From positions 250,519 through 314,518 of the forward strand of contig NZ_MNAH01000004.1 of the NCBI RefSeq assembly GCF_001976065.1: a stretch of 64,000 nt of DNA, in the 5' to 3' direction. The DNA is from Pseudomonas putida (GTDB lineage Bacteria; Pseudomonadota; Gammaproteobacteria; Pseudomonadales; Pseudomonadaceae). A program made the position numbers and the translations under genes. Of the stretch, positions 9,323-17,902 are shown piece after piece; within the stretch, counting starts at the first letter, position 1, and every line of letters starts with the position of its first letter. The notes under the pieces were generated by a model, which did no database searches, was not told the origin of the DNA, and saw only the letters and a list, made by a program, of their open reading frames with translations.

Positions 9323-10153
9323 ATGGGCATTGCACAGGGCGAGTCCATCCACTTCTGGCAAACGGCGCCGTTGGCCGGGATCGAGCTGTTGTCGGCGCGC
9401 TACATCGAGCAGCGTTTCGCCCCCCATGTGCATGACGGCTACGTGATCGGCATGATCATGGCCGGCGCCCAGCGTTATCGTTATCGCGGCGCCGAACACC
9501 TGGCAGGCAGCGGCACACTGGTGCTGATCAACCCCGATGAACTGCACACCGGCCACAAGGGCACGGAGGACGGCTGGTTGTACCGGGCGTTTTATCCCGA
9601 CAGCGGGCAGATGCTGTCGCTGCTGGCCGAACTCGAATTGCCCACCCACCACTTGCCGGCGTTCGGCGCCACGTTGTATCGCGACCCGGATCTGGTGAGC
9701 GGCTTCTGCCAATTGCATCGTTTGCTGGAAAGTCCAGCCACGGCATTGCAACAACAGACTGCCTGGCGAGAACTGATGCTCTCACTGCTGCAGCGCCATG
9801 CGGCGGTTCCTGCCGCCGGCAAACCGGGCAAGGAACACCGAGCGGTGACATTGGCCAAGGACCTGCTGCACGCGCAATTGGCGGCGCCCCCCTCGCTGGA
9901 AGAACTTGCAGCGGCGGTGAACCTGTCGCCTTTTCACTTCGCCCGGGTGTTCCGCCGCGCCACCGGGATGCCGCCACACACCTGGCTGATGCAACAGCGC
10001 ATCGCCCGGGCGCGGGTGTTGTTGCAGGGGGGTTGTTTGCCGCTGGAGGTCGCGACGCAGTTGGGGTTTGCCGACCAGAGTCATCTGAGTCGGCAATTCA
10101 AGCAGGTGTATGGGGTCGGGCCCGGGGCGTATCGCAATGCCCGATTGTTTTAA
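9323..10153 (+). CDS. AraC-family transcriptional regulator
   Basis: This 276-residue protein has an N-terminal cupin-like ligand domain (HVHDGYVIGMI, then INPDELHTGH) and a C-terminal double helix-turn-helix of AraC type. The second HTH contains the family signature region GFADQSHLSRQFKQVYGVGPGAYR. It begins immediately after the YheT-type hydrolase gene. The AraC proteins with this cupin form often control amino-acid or export genes, but no target or ligand can be inferred here. Confidence 0.9.
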   Translation: MGIAQGESIHFWQTAPLAGIELLSARYIEQRFAPHVHDGYVIGMIMAGAQRYRYRGAEHLAGSGTLVLINPDELHTGHKGTEDGWLYRAFYPDSGQMLSLLAELELPTHHLPAFGATLYRDPDLVSGFCQLHRLLESPATALQQQTAWRELMLSLLQRHAAVPAAGKPGKEHRAVTLAKDLLHAQLAAPPSLEELAAAVNLSPFHFARVFRRATGMPPHTWLMQQRIARARVLLQGGCLPLEVATQLGFADQSHLSRQFKQVYGVGPGAYRNARLF

Positions 10154-10185
10154 ATCTCAAAAACAGCCAGTTGCCCCTGTGGGGT

Positions 10186-11040
10186 TTATTCGCCGGTGGC
10201 AACGCCCCGCGCAGGATCATTGATCCACTCGCTCCACGACCCCGCATACAGCGCCCCCAACGGATAACCCGCCAGGCACAACGCGAACAGGTTATGGCAC
10301 GCCGTCACGCCGGAACCGCAGTACGCCACCAGTTCGGTAGGTGAGCGATCGCCCAGTTTCTCGGCAAAACGCTGCTTGAGCTGATCGGCTGGCAGGAACC
10401 GCCCGTCGCTGCCCAGGTTGTCGGTGAAGGCGGCACATTGCGCACCGGGGATATGCCCGGCAATCGGGTCTATCGGTTCGACTTCGCCCTTGAATCGCGC
10501 TAAGGCACGTGCATCGAGCAGGGTCAGCGATGGTTGTCCGAGACGTTTCTGCAACTGCTCTGCGCTGAGCAACAACGAAACATCAGGCGTACCAGTAAAT
10601 GTGCCACGGCCGATCGCCGGAGGATCAAGACTCAGGGGCAGCCCTGCCGCGTGCCAGGCCTTGAGCCCGCCATCGAGGATGAACACCCCGTCACGCTTGC
10701 CCAGCCAGGCCAGCAGCCACCAGGCCCGCGCCGCAAAGGCACCCGGACCGTCATCGTACAAAACCACTTCGCTGTCGGCATTGATGCCCCAGGCTTGCAG
10801 GCGCTCGATCAGGTCCGCCGGCTCCGGCAATGGATGACGCCCGGTTACGCCCTTGACCACTTTTCCACTCAGATCACGCTCAAGATCGGCAAATGCCGAC
10901 CCGCCAATGTGCCCTTGTGCATAGCTGCGCTGGCCATAATCCGGGTCTTCGAGGGCAAAACGACAATCAAGAATCACCAACCCCGGCTGATCCTTTTTCA
11001 GGTCCAGTGCTTGTGGGCTGATCAGTTGCGCAATGGGCAT
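10186..11040 (-). CDS. sseA: 3-mercaptopyruvate sulfurtransferase
   Basis: This 284-residue protein has two rhodanese domains. The C-terminal active-site loop is CGSGVTA; Gly-Ser after the catalytic Cys is the form seen in mercaptopyruvate sulfurtransferases rather than the CRKGVT of thiosulfate-specific rhodaneses. The N-terminal domain carries DCRFALEDPDYG and is presumably structural. Likely reaction: transfer of sulfur from 3-mercaptopyruvate to thiol acceptors or cyanide. It is convergent with the AraC gene, with a 32-base gap. Confidence 0.9.
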   Translation of the reverse strand: MPIAQLISPQALDLKKDQPGLVILDCRFALEDPDYGQRSYAQGHIGGSAFADLERDLSGKVVKGVTGRHPLPEPADLIERLQAWGINADSEVVLYDDGPGAFAARAWWLLAWLGKRDGVFILDGGLKAWHAAGLPLSLDPPAIGRGTFTGTPDVSLLLSAEQLQKRLGQPSLTLLDARALARFKGEVEPIDPIAGHIPGAQCAAFTDNLGSDGRFLPADQLKQRFAEKLGDRSPTELVAYCGSGVTACHNLFALCLAGYPLGALYAGSWSEWINDPARGVATGE

Positions 11041-11088
11041 AACGGGCTCCTGTGATGGGCGATTTTCGATCCTGCGGCAGGCTTTATC

Positions 11089-11757
11089 TCATACGTCTTC
11101 CAGCGCCTGGGCCAGCGGCACGTAAAACTCTTCAAACAGCGCAGCGACCGCATCACGAGATTGATCCGTGACGAAACCCGCCTCCAGCACCAGCACCTGG
11201 TAGACGCCGCGCTTGATGGCCTGCTCGCTGAGGTGGCTGGAGTTTTCCCGCGTGGTGCACAAAAAACGTACCCAGGAGGTGAGGATGATCCAGGCATTGA
11301 TCGTCAGGGACTCGATCTGCACCCGATCCATCTTCAGGATGCCAGCAGCGACAAAACCTTCGTAGATGGCAGCGCCCTGAATCACGCAACGCTGGGAAAA
11401 GCGCCGGTAGCGAGCCGCCAGCTCCGGGTCACTGTCGAGCAAGTGCTCCAGATCCCGGTGCAGGAACCGGTAGCGCCACATGGCTGACAACAGCTCCTTG
11501 AGGTAGAAACGCTTGTCCTCCACCGTGGCTTCGCGCCCCTGTGGCGGACGCAGGAAACTGTCCACCAGGCTCTCATACTCACTGAACAGCACGGCGATGA
11601 TCGCCTGCTTGTTAGGGAAGTGGTAGTACAGGTTGCCCGGAGAGATCTCCATATGGGCGGCGATGTGGTTGGTGCTGATGCTGCGCTCGCCCTGCTGGTT
11701 GAACAGCTCCAGGCTGTTCTGCACGATGCGCTCGCTGGTTTTGATCCTTGGGGCCAT
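11089..11757 (-). CDS. laoR: TetR-family repressor, LaoR-like
   Basis: This 222-residue TetR/AcrR regulator has its N-terminal HTH in ISTNHIAAHMEISPGNLYYHFPNK, an almost canonical TetR recognition helix. It is divergent from the aldehyde dehydrogenase / Tat protein / GMC oxidoreductase genes. That arrangement matches P. aeruginosa LaoR, which represses laoABC (long-chain alcohol oxidation). A perfect palindrome in the shared promoter is the likely operator. The orthology call rests on gene order and family and not on a computed alignment. Confidence 0.82.
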   Translation of the reverse strand: MAPRIKTSERIVQNSLELFNQQGERSISTNHIAAHMEISPGNLYYHFPNKQAIIAVLFSEYESLVDSFLRPPQGREATVEDKRFYLKELLSAMWRYRFLHRDLEHLLDSDPELAARYRRFSQRCVIQGAAIYEGFVAAGILKMDRVQIESLTINAWIILTSWVRFLCTTRENSSHLSEQAIKRGVYQVLVLEAGFVTDQSRDAVAALFEEFYVPLAQALEDV

Positions 11758-11848
11758 GGCTTGAGCTTAAATTCAGAGTGCGTTGAGAGGCATCTTACGA
11801 CCTACCGCCAGCGGATAAAACAAAGCGATGCCGAGGATGGCATTTGAC

Positions 11849-11872
11849 TTTTTAGAGTATAGACTCTAAAAA
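11849..11872. promoter_or_regulatory. 24-bp palindrome, probable LaoR operator
   Basis: The arms TTTTTAGAGT and ACTCTAAAAA are perfect 10-base complements around a 4-base centre (ATAG). It lies in the laoR-laoC divergent promoter, 31 bases before the laoC start. A -35-like TTGACT (11844-11849) abuts it, so a bound dimer would occlude RNA polymerase. TetR repressors commonly use such inverted repeats. Confidence 0.75.
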
Positions 11873-11903
11873 TGACCGCATTACAATAAATCCGGAGCCC
11901 ACC

Positions 11904-13334
11904 ATGACTGCTGACATTTCCTACCTGCAAAACATTCAGCAGCCTTTGGAAGAGCTCCAGGCCCTGTTCGACGTCCAGCGCGCGGCCTATGCCGCCAACC
12001 CGATGCCACCCGAAGCCCAGCGCCAGCAATGGCTCAAGTCATTGCGGGATTTGCTGAACAACGAACGTCAGGCCCTGATCGATGCGATCAGCCAGGATTT
12101 CAGCCACCGCAGTGCCGATGAAACCCTGCTCGCCGAACTGATGCCCAGCCTGCACGGCATTCACTACGCCAGTCGCCACCTCAAGAACTGGATGCGCGCG
12201 TCGCGACGCAAGGTCGGTGTTGCCTTCCAGCCGGCCTCGGCGAAAGTGGTCTACCAACCATTGGGCGTGGTCGGGGTGATCGTGCCGTGGAACTATCCTT
12301 TGTACCTGGCCATCGGGCCTTTGGTCGGCGCGTTGTCGGCGGGTAACCGGGTGATGCTCAAGCTCAGTGAATCGACCCCAGCCACCGGTTTGTTGCTCAA
12401 GGCATTGTTCGCACGGATCTTCCCCGAAGACCTGGTCTGCGTGGTGCTGGGCGAAGCCGATATCGGCGTGGCGTTTTCGCGCCTGCCCTTCGACCACCTG
12501 CTGTTCACTGGCGCGACCAGCATCGGCAAACACGTGATGCGCGCCGCGGCGGAAAACCTGACGCCAGTCACGCTGGAACTGGGCGGCAAGTCCCCGGCCA
12601 TTGTTTCCAAGGACGTACCGCTCAAGGATGCCGCCGAACGCATCGCTTTCGGCAAGACCCTTAATGCCGGCCAGACCTGCGTGGCCCCGGATTACGTGCT
12701 GGTGCCCGAAGAGCGCGTCGACGCTTTTGTGGAAGCCTATCGGCAGGCAGTTCGCGGTTTTTATCCGACCCTCGCCGACAACCCGGACTACACCGCGATC
12801 ATCAATGACCGACAACTGGCGCGACTGAACGGCTACATCAGCGACGCTACCAGCAAGGGTGCACAGATGATTCCCCTGTTCGATCAGTGCCAGGGCCGCC
12901 GCATGGGCCATAGCCTGCTGCTCAACGTCAGCGACGACATGACGGTGATGCAGGACGAAATCTTCGGCCCGTTGCTGCCGATCGTGCCGTACAAGCATCT
13001 GGACCAGGCGTTTGCCTACATCAACCAACGCCCTCGCCCACTGGCTCTGTACTACTTCGGCTACGACAAGCGCGAACAGAAGCGCGTGCTCAACGAGACC
13101 CATTCCGGCGGTGTCTGCCTCAACGACACCCTGTTGCACGTTGCTCAGGATGACATGCCGTTCGGCGGCATCGGCGCTTCAGGTATGGGCCACTACCACG
13201 GCCACGAAGGCTTCCTGACTTTCAGCAAGGCCAAGGGGGTGCTGATCAAGCAGCGATTCAACGCGGCGAAGCTGATCTACCCGCCCTACGGCAAATCCAT
13301 TCAGAAACTGATCCAGAAGCTGTTTATCCGCTAA
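11904..13334 (+). CDS. laoC: Aldehyde dehydrogenase, LaoC / coniferyl-aldehyde dehydrogenase type
   Basis: This 476-residue NAD(P)-dependent class 3-like aldehyde dehydrogenase has VIVPWNYPLYLA (Rossmann entry), ELGGKSPAIV (general-base Glu) and NAGQTCVAPDYVLVP (catalytic Cys). It would oxidise long-chain or aromatic aldehydes to acids. Database names often say coniferyl aldehyde dehydrogenase, but the lao context suggests fatty aldehydes produced by the GMC oxidoreductase downstream. A GGAG ribosome binding site precedes the ATG, and the palindromic operator lies 31 bases upstream. Confidence 0.9.
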   Translation: MTADISYLQNIQQPLEELQALFDVQRAAYAANPMPPEAQRQQWLKSLRDLLNNERQALIDAISQDFSHRSADETLLAELMPSLHGIHYASRHLKNWMRASRRKVGVAFQPASAKVVYQPLGVVGVIVPWNYPLYLAIGPLVGALSAGNRVMLKLSESTPATGLLLKALFARIFPEDLVCVVLGEADIGVAFSRLPFDHLLFTGATSIGKHVMRAAAENLTPVTLELGGKSPAIVSKDVPLKDAAERIAFGKTLNAGQTCVAPDYVLVPEERVDAFVEAYRQAVRGFYPTLADNPDYTAIINDRQLARLNGYISDATSKGAQMIPLFDQCQGRRMGHSLLLNVSDDMTVMQDEIFGPLLPIVPYKHLDQAFAYINQRPRPLALYYFGYDKREQKRVLNETHSGGVCLNDTLLHVAQDDMPFGGIGASGMGHYHGHEGFLTFSKAKGVLIKQRFNAAKLIYPPYGKSIQKLIQKLFIR

Positions 13335-13362
13335 CGATGATCACCCTCGGGTAATAACAATA

Positions 13363-13908
13363 ATGCACCCCAGCCTGTCCGATACACCCGCGCTGTCACG
13401 GCGCGGCCTGCTCAAATTCAGCCTCGGCGCAAGCGCCTTTCTTGCCACTGCCGGGTTAGGGGCCAGTCTGACCGGTTGCTCATCGGGCGCGCCTGCCAGT
13501 GGGTTCACCGCGTTGCGCAGCGGCGACCTGGCATTTCTGCGCGCCCTTGTCCCGGTGCTGCTTGAGGGCGCCGTGACTGCCCAGCAGAGGCCCGACGCTG
13601 TCGAGGGCACCCTGAAAAGCCTGGATTACAACCTCGATCACCTGTCGCCGGAAATGCTCAAGCTCACCCGACAATTGTTCGACGTGCTCGGCATGGCCGT
13701 CACCCGCGGACCGTTGACCGGGATCTGGGGCAGCTGGGAAAACGCCGCTGCCGAGGATATCCGGCACTTCCTCGATCGCTGGGAAAACAGCTCGTTGAGC
13801 CTGCTGCGCATGGGCCACAGCTCATTGGTGCAACTGGTGATGATGGCCTGGTATGGCCGCAAGGAATCGTGGGCCCATTGCGGGTATCCGGGGCCGCCGA
13901 CGGTTTGA
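13363..13908 (+). CDS. laoB: Twin-arginine secreted small subunit, LaoB-like
   Basis: This 181-residue protein has a Tat signal (SRRGLLKF), a hydrophobic stretch, and a possible lipobox LTGC near residue 38, so it may be exported folded and even lipidated. It resembles the small subunits (gluconate 2-dehydrogenase subunit 3 type) that accompany membrane GMC dehydrogenases. It sits between laoC and the GMC oxidoreductase gene. A plausible role is chaperone and Tat hitch-hiker for the large subunit, which has no signal of its own. LaoB is named by analogy to P. aeruginosa. Confidence 0.8.
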   Translation: MHPSLSDTPALSRRGLLKFSLGASAFLATAGLGASLTGCSSGAPASGFTALRSGDLAFLRALVPVLLEGAVTAQQRPDAVEGTLKSLDYNLDHLSPEMLKLTRQLFDVLGMAVTRGPLTGIWGSWENAAAEDIRHFLDRWENSSLSLLRMGHSSLVQLVMMAWYGRKESWAHCGYPGPPTV

Positions 13909-13922
13909 GACCGCGTCGCCCC

Positions 13923-13948
13923 CTTCGCAAGCAGGCTCGCTCCCACAT
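13923..13948. repeat. Single REP element
   Basis: One copy of the common CAGGCTCGCTCCCACA-type REP sequence lies between laoB and laoA, a few bases after the laoB stop. It is a lone palindrome, not a doublet, and could modulate relative expression of the two genes. Confidence 0.7.
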
Positions 13949-13986
13949 TTGACCGTGCCTTCCGATAATAAAAAGAGAACCTCAAG

Positions 13987-15582
13987 ATGCCCGTACCCGA
14001 CCCGTTCCGCGAAGGCATGGCCCGTGGCTGGAAAACCCACAACGGCTCGCAACTGACCCAGGATCTGACCCTCGAAGCGGATGTGGCGATCATCGGCAGC
14101 GGTGCCGGCGGCGGAACCACGGCCGAAATCCTCAGCGCGGCCGGTTACAAGGTGCTGCTGATCGAGGAAGGTCCGCTCAAGACCAGCAGCGACTTCAAGT
14201 TGCTCGAAGACCAGGCCTACGCCAGCCTCTATCAGGAAGGCATCGGCCGCATGAGCAAGGACGGCGCGATCACCATCCTCCAGGGTCGGGCGGTGGGCGG
14301 CACGACGCTGATCAACTGGACGTCGAGCTTTCGAACGCCAGAGCCGACGCTCGAACACTGGGCCAGGGAGCACAACGTGAAAGGCCACTCCCCTGCCGAG
14401 ATGGCGCCCTGGTTCGAAAAAATGGAGCAGCGCCTGGGCGTCGCTCCATGGATGGTGCCGCCCAATGCCAACAACGATGTGATCCGCAAGGGCTGCGAAA
14501 AGCTCGGTTACAGCTGGCATGTCATCCCGCGCAATGTGCGCGGCTGCTGGAACCTTGGCTACTGCGGCATGGGCTGCCCGACCAATGCCAAGCAATCGAT
14601 GATGGTGACGACCATTCCGGCCACCCTGGAAAACGGCGGCGAGCTGCTTTATCTGGCCCGCGCCGAGAAACTATTGATCGGCGGCGACAAGGTCACCGGC
14701 CTGCAATGCGTGGCGATGGATGAGCGTTGCGTCGAGCCCACCGGCCGCAAGATCACGGTCAAGGCGCGGCATTACGTGCTGGCGGGCGGCGGGATCAACA
14801 GCCCGGCATTGCTGATGCGCTCCGGGGCGCCCGACCCGCACCAACGCGTGGGCAAGCGCACCTTCCTGCATCCGGTGAACATGTCCGCCGCGTTGTTCGA
14901 CGAGGTGGTCAACCCCTTCTACGGGGCGCCGCAATCGATCTATTCCGACCATTTCCAATGGCAGGACGGCACCACCGGCAAAATGGCCTACAAACTGGAG
15001 GTTCCACCGCTGCACCCGGCGCTGGCGTCGACGCTGCTCGGTGGTTTCGGCCAGGAAAATGGGCAGCATATGGCCAACTTGCCGCATACCCATGCCATGC
15101 TCGCGCTGCTGCGCGACGGTTTTCACCCCGACAGCCAGGGCGGCAGCGTCCAGTTACGTGGCGACGACACACCCGTGCTCGATTATCAGGTGTCTGCCTA
15201 TGCCTGGGACGGTTTGCGCCGGGCCTTCCACAGCATGGCCGAGATCCAGTTCGCTGGCGGCGCCAGGGCCGTGATGCCGATGCATGCCGACGCGCGTTAT
15301 GTGAACACCCTCGCCGAAGCACGCACCTTGATCGACAGCTTGAGCCTGGAGTTGTATCGCACGCGGCTGGGCAGTGCCCACGTGATGGGCGGATGTGCAA
15401 TGGGCGAAGACCCGAAAAATGCCGTCACCGACAGCCTCGGCCGGCATCATCAATTGGCCAATCTGTCGATTCACGACGGCTCGCTGTTCCCCACCAGCAT
15501 TGGCGCAAACCCGCAGTTGTCGGTCTATGGGCTGACGGCGCAACTGGCGACTTCACTGGCCGATCGTTTAAAAAACCCATGA
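13987..15582 (+). CDS. laoA: GMC-type alcohol dehydrogenase, LaoA-like
   Basis: This 531-residue FAD-dependent GMC oxidoreductase has ADVAIIGSGAGGGTTAEIL as the GxGxxG FAD-binding fold, RAVGGTTLINW as GMC signature 1-like, and a C-terminal segment with SAHVMGGCAMGEDP and NPQLSVYGLTAQLA. A Cys-rich stretch GYCGMGCPTNAKQ is typical of this subfamily. Expected activity: oxidation of long-chain primary alcohols to aldehydes, feeding the dehydrogenase encoded upstream. There is no signal peptide, consistent with Tat co-export via the LaoB-like protein. Confidence 0.85.
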   Translation: MPVPDPFREGMARGWKTHNGSQLTQDLTLEADVAIIGSGAGGGTTAEILSAAGYKVLLIEEGPLKTSSDFKLLEDQAYASLYQEGIGRMSKDGAITILQGRAVGGTTLINWTSSFRTPEPTLEHWAREHNVKGHSPAEMAPWFEKMEQRLGVAPWMVPPNANNDVIRKGCEKLGYSWHVIPRNVRGCWNLGYCGMGCPTNAKQSMMVTTIPATLENGGELLYLARAEKLLIGGDKVTGLQCVAMDERCVEPTGRKITVKARHYVLAGGGINSPALLMRSGAPDPHQRVGKRTFLHPVNMSAALFDEVVNPFYGAPQSIYSDHFQWQDGTTGKMAYKLEVPPLHPALASTLLGGFGQENGQHMANLPHTHAMLALLRDGFHPDSQGGSVQLRGDDTPVLDYQVSAYAWDGLRRAFHSMAEIQFAGGARAVMPMHADARYVNTLAEARTLIDSLSLELYRTRLGSAHVMGGCAMGEDPKNAVTDSLGRHHQLANLSIHDGSLFPTSIGANPQLSVYGLTAQLATSLADRLKNP

Positions 15583-15697
15583 AAAAGACGATTATCCTGG
15601 TCGTCTATAGTGCTTTCTTACCCAACAGGCGACTTGGCCGACCGGTTAGGCTGCGATACCATCCGAGTCCCTAACGCACTCCCGCCAGGACGACGCG

Positions 15698-16177
15698 ATG
15701 AACCGAGTGTTGTACCCAGGTACCTTCGACCCTATTACCAAGGGCCACGGCGATCTGGTCGAACGCGCCTCGCGCCTGTTCGATCACGTGATCATTGCTG
15801 TCGCCGCCAGCCCGAAGAAAAACCCGCTGTTTCCCCTGGAACAGCGTGTGGAGCTGGCCCGCGAGGTCACCAAACATCTGCCGAACGTAGAAGTCGTCGG
15901 TTTCTCGACCCTGTTGGCGCACTTTGCCAAAGAGAAGAATGCCAACGTGTTCCTGCGTGGCTTGCGCGCAGTGTCGGACTTCGAATACGAATTCCAGCTG
16001 GCCAACATGAACCGCCAGCTGGCCCCGGATGTGGAAAGCCTGTTTCTAACCCCGTCTGAGCGTTACTCGTTCATTTCCTCGACGCTGGTGCGTGAAATTG
16101 CGGCCTTGGGCGGTGATATCACCAAGTTCGTGCACCCGGTGGTGGCGGACGCCCTGACACAACGCTTCAAGAAATAA
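15698..16177 (+). CDS. coaD: Phosphopantetheine adenylyltransferase
   Basis: This 159-residue enzyme transfers AMP from ATP to 4-phosphopantetheine, giving dephospho-CoA, the penultimate CoA step. MNRVLYPGTFDPITKGHGDL carries the nucleotidyltransferase phosphate-binding motif, and the C-terminal YSFISSTLVREIA segment matches the ISSTxVR motif. Length matches the family (about 160). It is separated from laoA by a 115-base gap, so it probably has its own promoter. Confidence 0.97.
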   Translation: MNRVLYPGTFDPITKGHGDLVERASRLFDHVIIAVAASPKKNPLFPLEQRVELAREVTKHLPNVEVVGFSTLLAHFAKEKNANVFLRGLRAVSDFEYEFQLANMNRQLAPDVESLFLTPSERYSFISSTLVREIAALGGDITKFVHPVVADALTQRFKK

Positions 16178-16185
16178 TACCCGGA

Positions 16186-16266
16186 CTGCAGGAGCCGGCT
16201 TGCTGGTGATGGCGGTGTGTCAGGTGCACCGCGCTGTCTTGATCGCCAGCAAGCCGGCTCCTGCAG
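16186..16266. repeat. REP doublet between coaD and the ferredoxin gene
   Basis: Two inverted copies of CTGCAGGAGCCGGCTTGCTGG-type sequence (16186-16206 and 16246-16266) surround a loop of about 40 bases. The arms are nearly perfect complements, so the transcript can form a long hairpin after coaD. This subtype (AGCCGGCTTGCTGG) differs from the AGCGAGC and AGCTGGC subtypes elsewhere in the window. Confidence 0.85.
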
Positions 16267-16360
16267 AACGTCGCGCCCGGGTGCAATACGGGCGCCAATG
16301 CGGCACAATTACGCGCATTGATTTATTGCGCCCGGGCCTGCCGCCCCGGCTGGAGCTAGC

Positions 16361-16612
16361 ATGTCCCTGATCATCACCGACGATTGCATCAACTGCGACG
16401 TCTGCGAACCCGAGTGCCCCAACGCCGCTATTTCCCAGGGCGAAGAAATCTACGTGATCGACCCTAACCTGTGCACCCAGTGCGTCGGCCACTACGACGA
16501 ACCGCAGTGCCAGCAGGTTTGCCCGGTGGATTGCATTCCCCTGGACGAAGCGCACCCAGAGACTGAAGAGCAGTTGATGGAGAAGTACCGCAAGATTACC
16601 GGCAAGGCGTAA
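16361..16612 (+). CDS. fdx: YfhL-type 2[4Fe-4S] ferredoxin
   Basis: This 83-residue protein has two cysteine clusters: CINCDVCEPECP and, with an expanded spacing, CTQCVGHYDEPQCQQVCPVDC. The insertion between the second cluster's cysteines (VGHYDEPQ) is characteristic of the Alvin/YfhL low-potential ferredoxins. It acts as a cytoplasmic electron carrier. It follows coaD, as in other pseudomonads, and a hairpin terminator comes right after it. Confidence 0.95.
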   Translation: MSLIITDDCINCDVCEPECPNAAISQGEEIYVIDPNLCTQCVGHYDEPQCQQVCPVDCIPLDEAHPETEEQLMEKYRKITGKA

Positions 16613-16620
16613 GTCCCATA

Positions 16621-16667
16621 AAGATCGCCACCTGCTGTTGGAGCTACCGCAGGCTGCGATCTTTTGC
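16621..16667 (+). terminator. Stem-loop after the ferredoxin gene
   Basis: AAGATCGC pairs with GCGATCTT (16621-16628 / 16656-16663), with an inner CCTGC/GCAGG stem. It is followed by TTGCTCTT. This type of AAGATCGCA palindrome recurs in Pseudomonas genomes. It lies between convergent genes and could serve both. Confidence 0.6.
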
Positions 16668-16674
16668 TCTTGAA

Positions 16675-16995
16675 TCACTCCTGCCGCTCAAACCCCTCCC
16701 CGATACACCCCAGGCACCGTGCGAACGCCGCTTTTGCCGGGTCGACCACCAGCGCCTGACCTGCATCGCCTACGCCACCACTGAACGCAGTGAACGGCAA
16801 CGAAACGACGAACGCCCCGGTGCCGATTACGGTCGCCACGACCAACAAAGGCCGGGCAATCAGCAGGTCGCCGATCATCGCGTAGGCAGGAGGATTCTGG
16901 ATGCTATACAACGGATCACCGCTGCCGCTGCTGGCGACGGCAGGGGTGCCGATGCTCAGCAGCAGGGTGACGACAAAGGTTCGAATCAGGTTCAT
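16675..16995 (-). CDS. Small exported or membrane protein of unknown function
   Basis: This 106-residue protein starts with a signal peptide (hydrophobic run ending near PAVASSG). A hydrophobic segment (LLVVATVIGTGAFVVSLPF) follows at about residues 49-67, then a conserved-looking ALVVDPAKAAFARCLGC end. Homologues are sometimes labelled multidrug transporter, but nothing in a protein this small supports that. It may be a periplasmic or inner-membrane small protein. GAAGGA lies upstream of the ATG. It is convergent with the ferredoxin gene. Confidence 0.75.
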   Translation of the reverse strand: MNLIRTFVVTLLLSIGTPAVASSGSGDPLYSIQNPPAYAMIGDLLIARPLLVVATVIGTGAFVVSLPFTAFSGGVGDAGQALVVDPAKAAFARCLGCIGEGFERQE

Positions 16996-17047
16996 GGCGC
17001 GGTCCTTCGCGAGTCAATGGGAACTTTGACTATAGACCGTCGGGTCT

Positions 17048-17860
17048 TCAGCGCTGACAGCGCGGGCAAAAAACGCTGGCGCGCTGCCCGAGTTTTGTTT
17101 CACGCAGTTGCGTACCACAAACCTTGCAGGGCTCGGCCCCACGGCCATACACGAACAGCTCCTGCTGGAAGTAGCCCGGCTGCCCGTCCCCGCCGATAAA
17201 GTCGCGCAAGGTGGTACCGCCGCGCTCGATGGCGGCCGCCAGGATGCGCTTGATCTCGATCGCCAGCTTCAGGTACCGCGCCCGGGAAATGCTCCCGGCT
17301 TCGCGACGCGGGTCGATACCGGCGGCGAACAAGGCTTCGGTCGCATAGATATTGCCGACCCCAACCACCACCGCGTTATCCATGATGAACGGCTTGACCG
17401 CCATCGAACGCCCCCTCGACTGCTGGAACAGCCGCTCGCCGTCGAACAGGTCGGTCAACGGCTCAGGCCCCAGGCGAATCAGCAACTCATGATTGAGCGG
17501 ATCGAGGCTCCACAGCATCGCACCGAACCGCCGCGGGTCGGTGTAGCGCAAGGCCAGGCCCGACTCCAGTTCGATATCCACATGCTCATGCTTGGCCGCC
17601 GGCAGGCCGACTTCCACCAGGCGCAAATTCCCCGACATGCCCAAATGGCTGATCAAGGTGCCGACCTCGGCATTGATCAACAGGTATTTGGCGCGCCGTT
17701 CCACCAGCACGATGCGCTGGCCGGACAAACGCACATCGAGGTCTTCGGGGATCGGCCAGCGCAAACGGCGATCACGCACGATCACCCGGCTGACGCGCTG
17801 GCCTTCCAGGTGCGGCGCAATCCCGCGGCGGGTGGTTTCGACTTCTGGCAGTTCAGGCAT
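17048..17860 (-). CDS. mutM: Formamidopyrimidine-DNA glycosylase
   Basis: This 270-residue bifunctional glycosylase/AP lyase removes 8-oxoguanine and FaPy lesions. The N-terminus after Met is PELPEVETTRRG, with the catalytic Pro and Glu. Lys appears in the H2TH region, and the C-terminal zinc finger is complete (CKVCGTQL ... FCPRCQR). It is separated from the HDOD gene upstream by 42 bases on the same strand, so the two may be co-transcribed. Confidence 0.97.
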   Translation of the reverse strand: MPELPEVETTRRGIAPHLEGQRVSRVIVRDRRLRWPIPEDLDVRLSGQRIVLVERRAKYLLINAEVGTLISHLGMSGNLRLVEVGLPAAKHEHVDIELESGLALRYTDPRRFGAMLWSLDPLNHELLIRLGPEPLTDLFDGERLFQQSRGRSMAVKPFIMDNAVVVGVGNIYATEALFAAGIDPRREAGSISRARYLKLAIEIKRILAAAIERGGTTLRDFIGGDGQPGYFQQELFVYGRGAEPCKVCGTQLRETKLGQRASVFCPRCQR

Positions 17861-17902
17861 GGGGTTCTCGAATCAGGCGCTCGGTGAGAAGAGATTCATC
17901 CC

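Noticed and set aside
16186..16266. REP doublets as a CRISPR array
   Set aside because: They are inverted pairs scattered singly through the window, with no direct-repeat/spacer periodicity and no cas genes.
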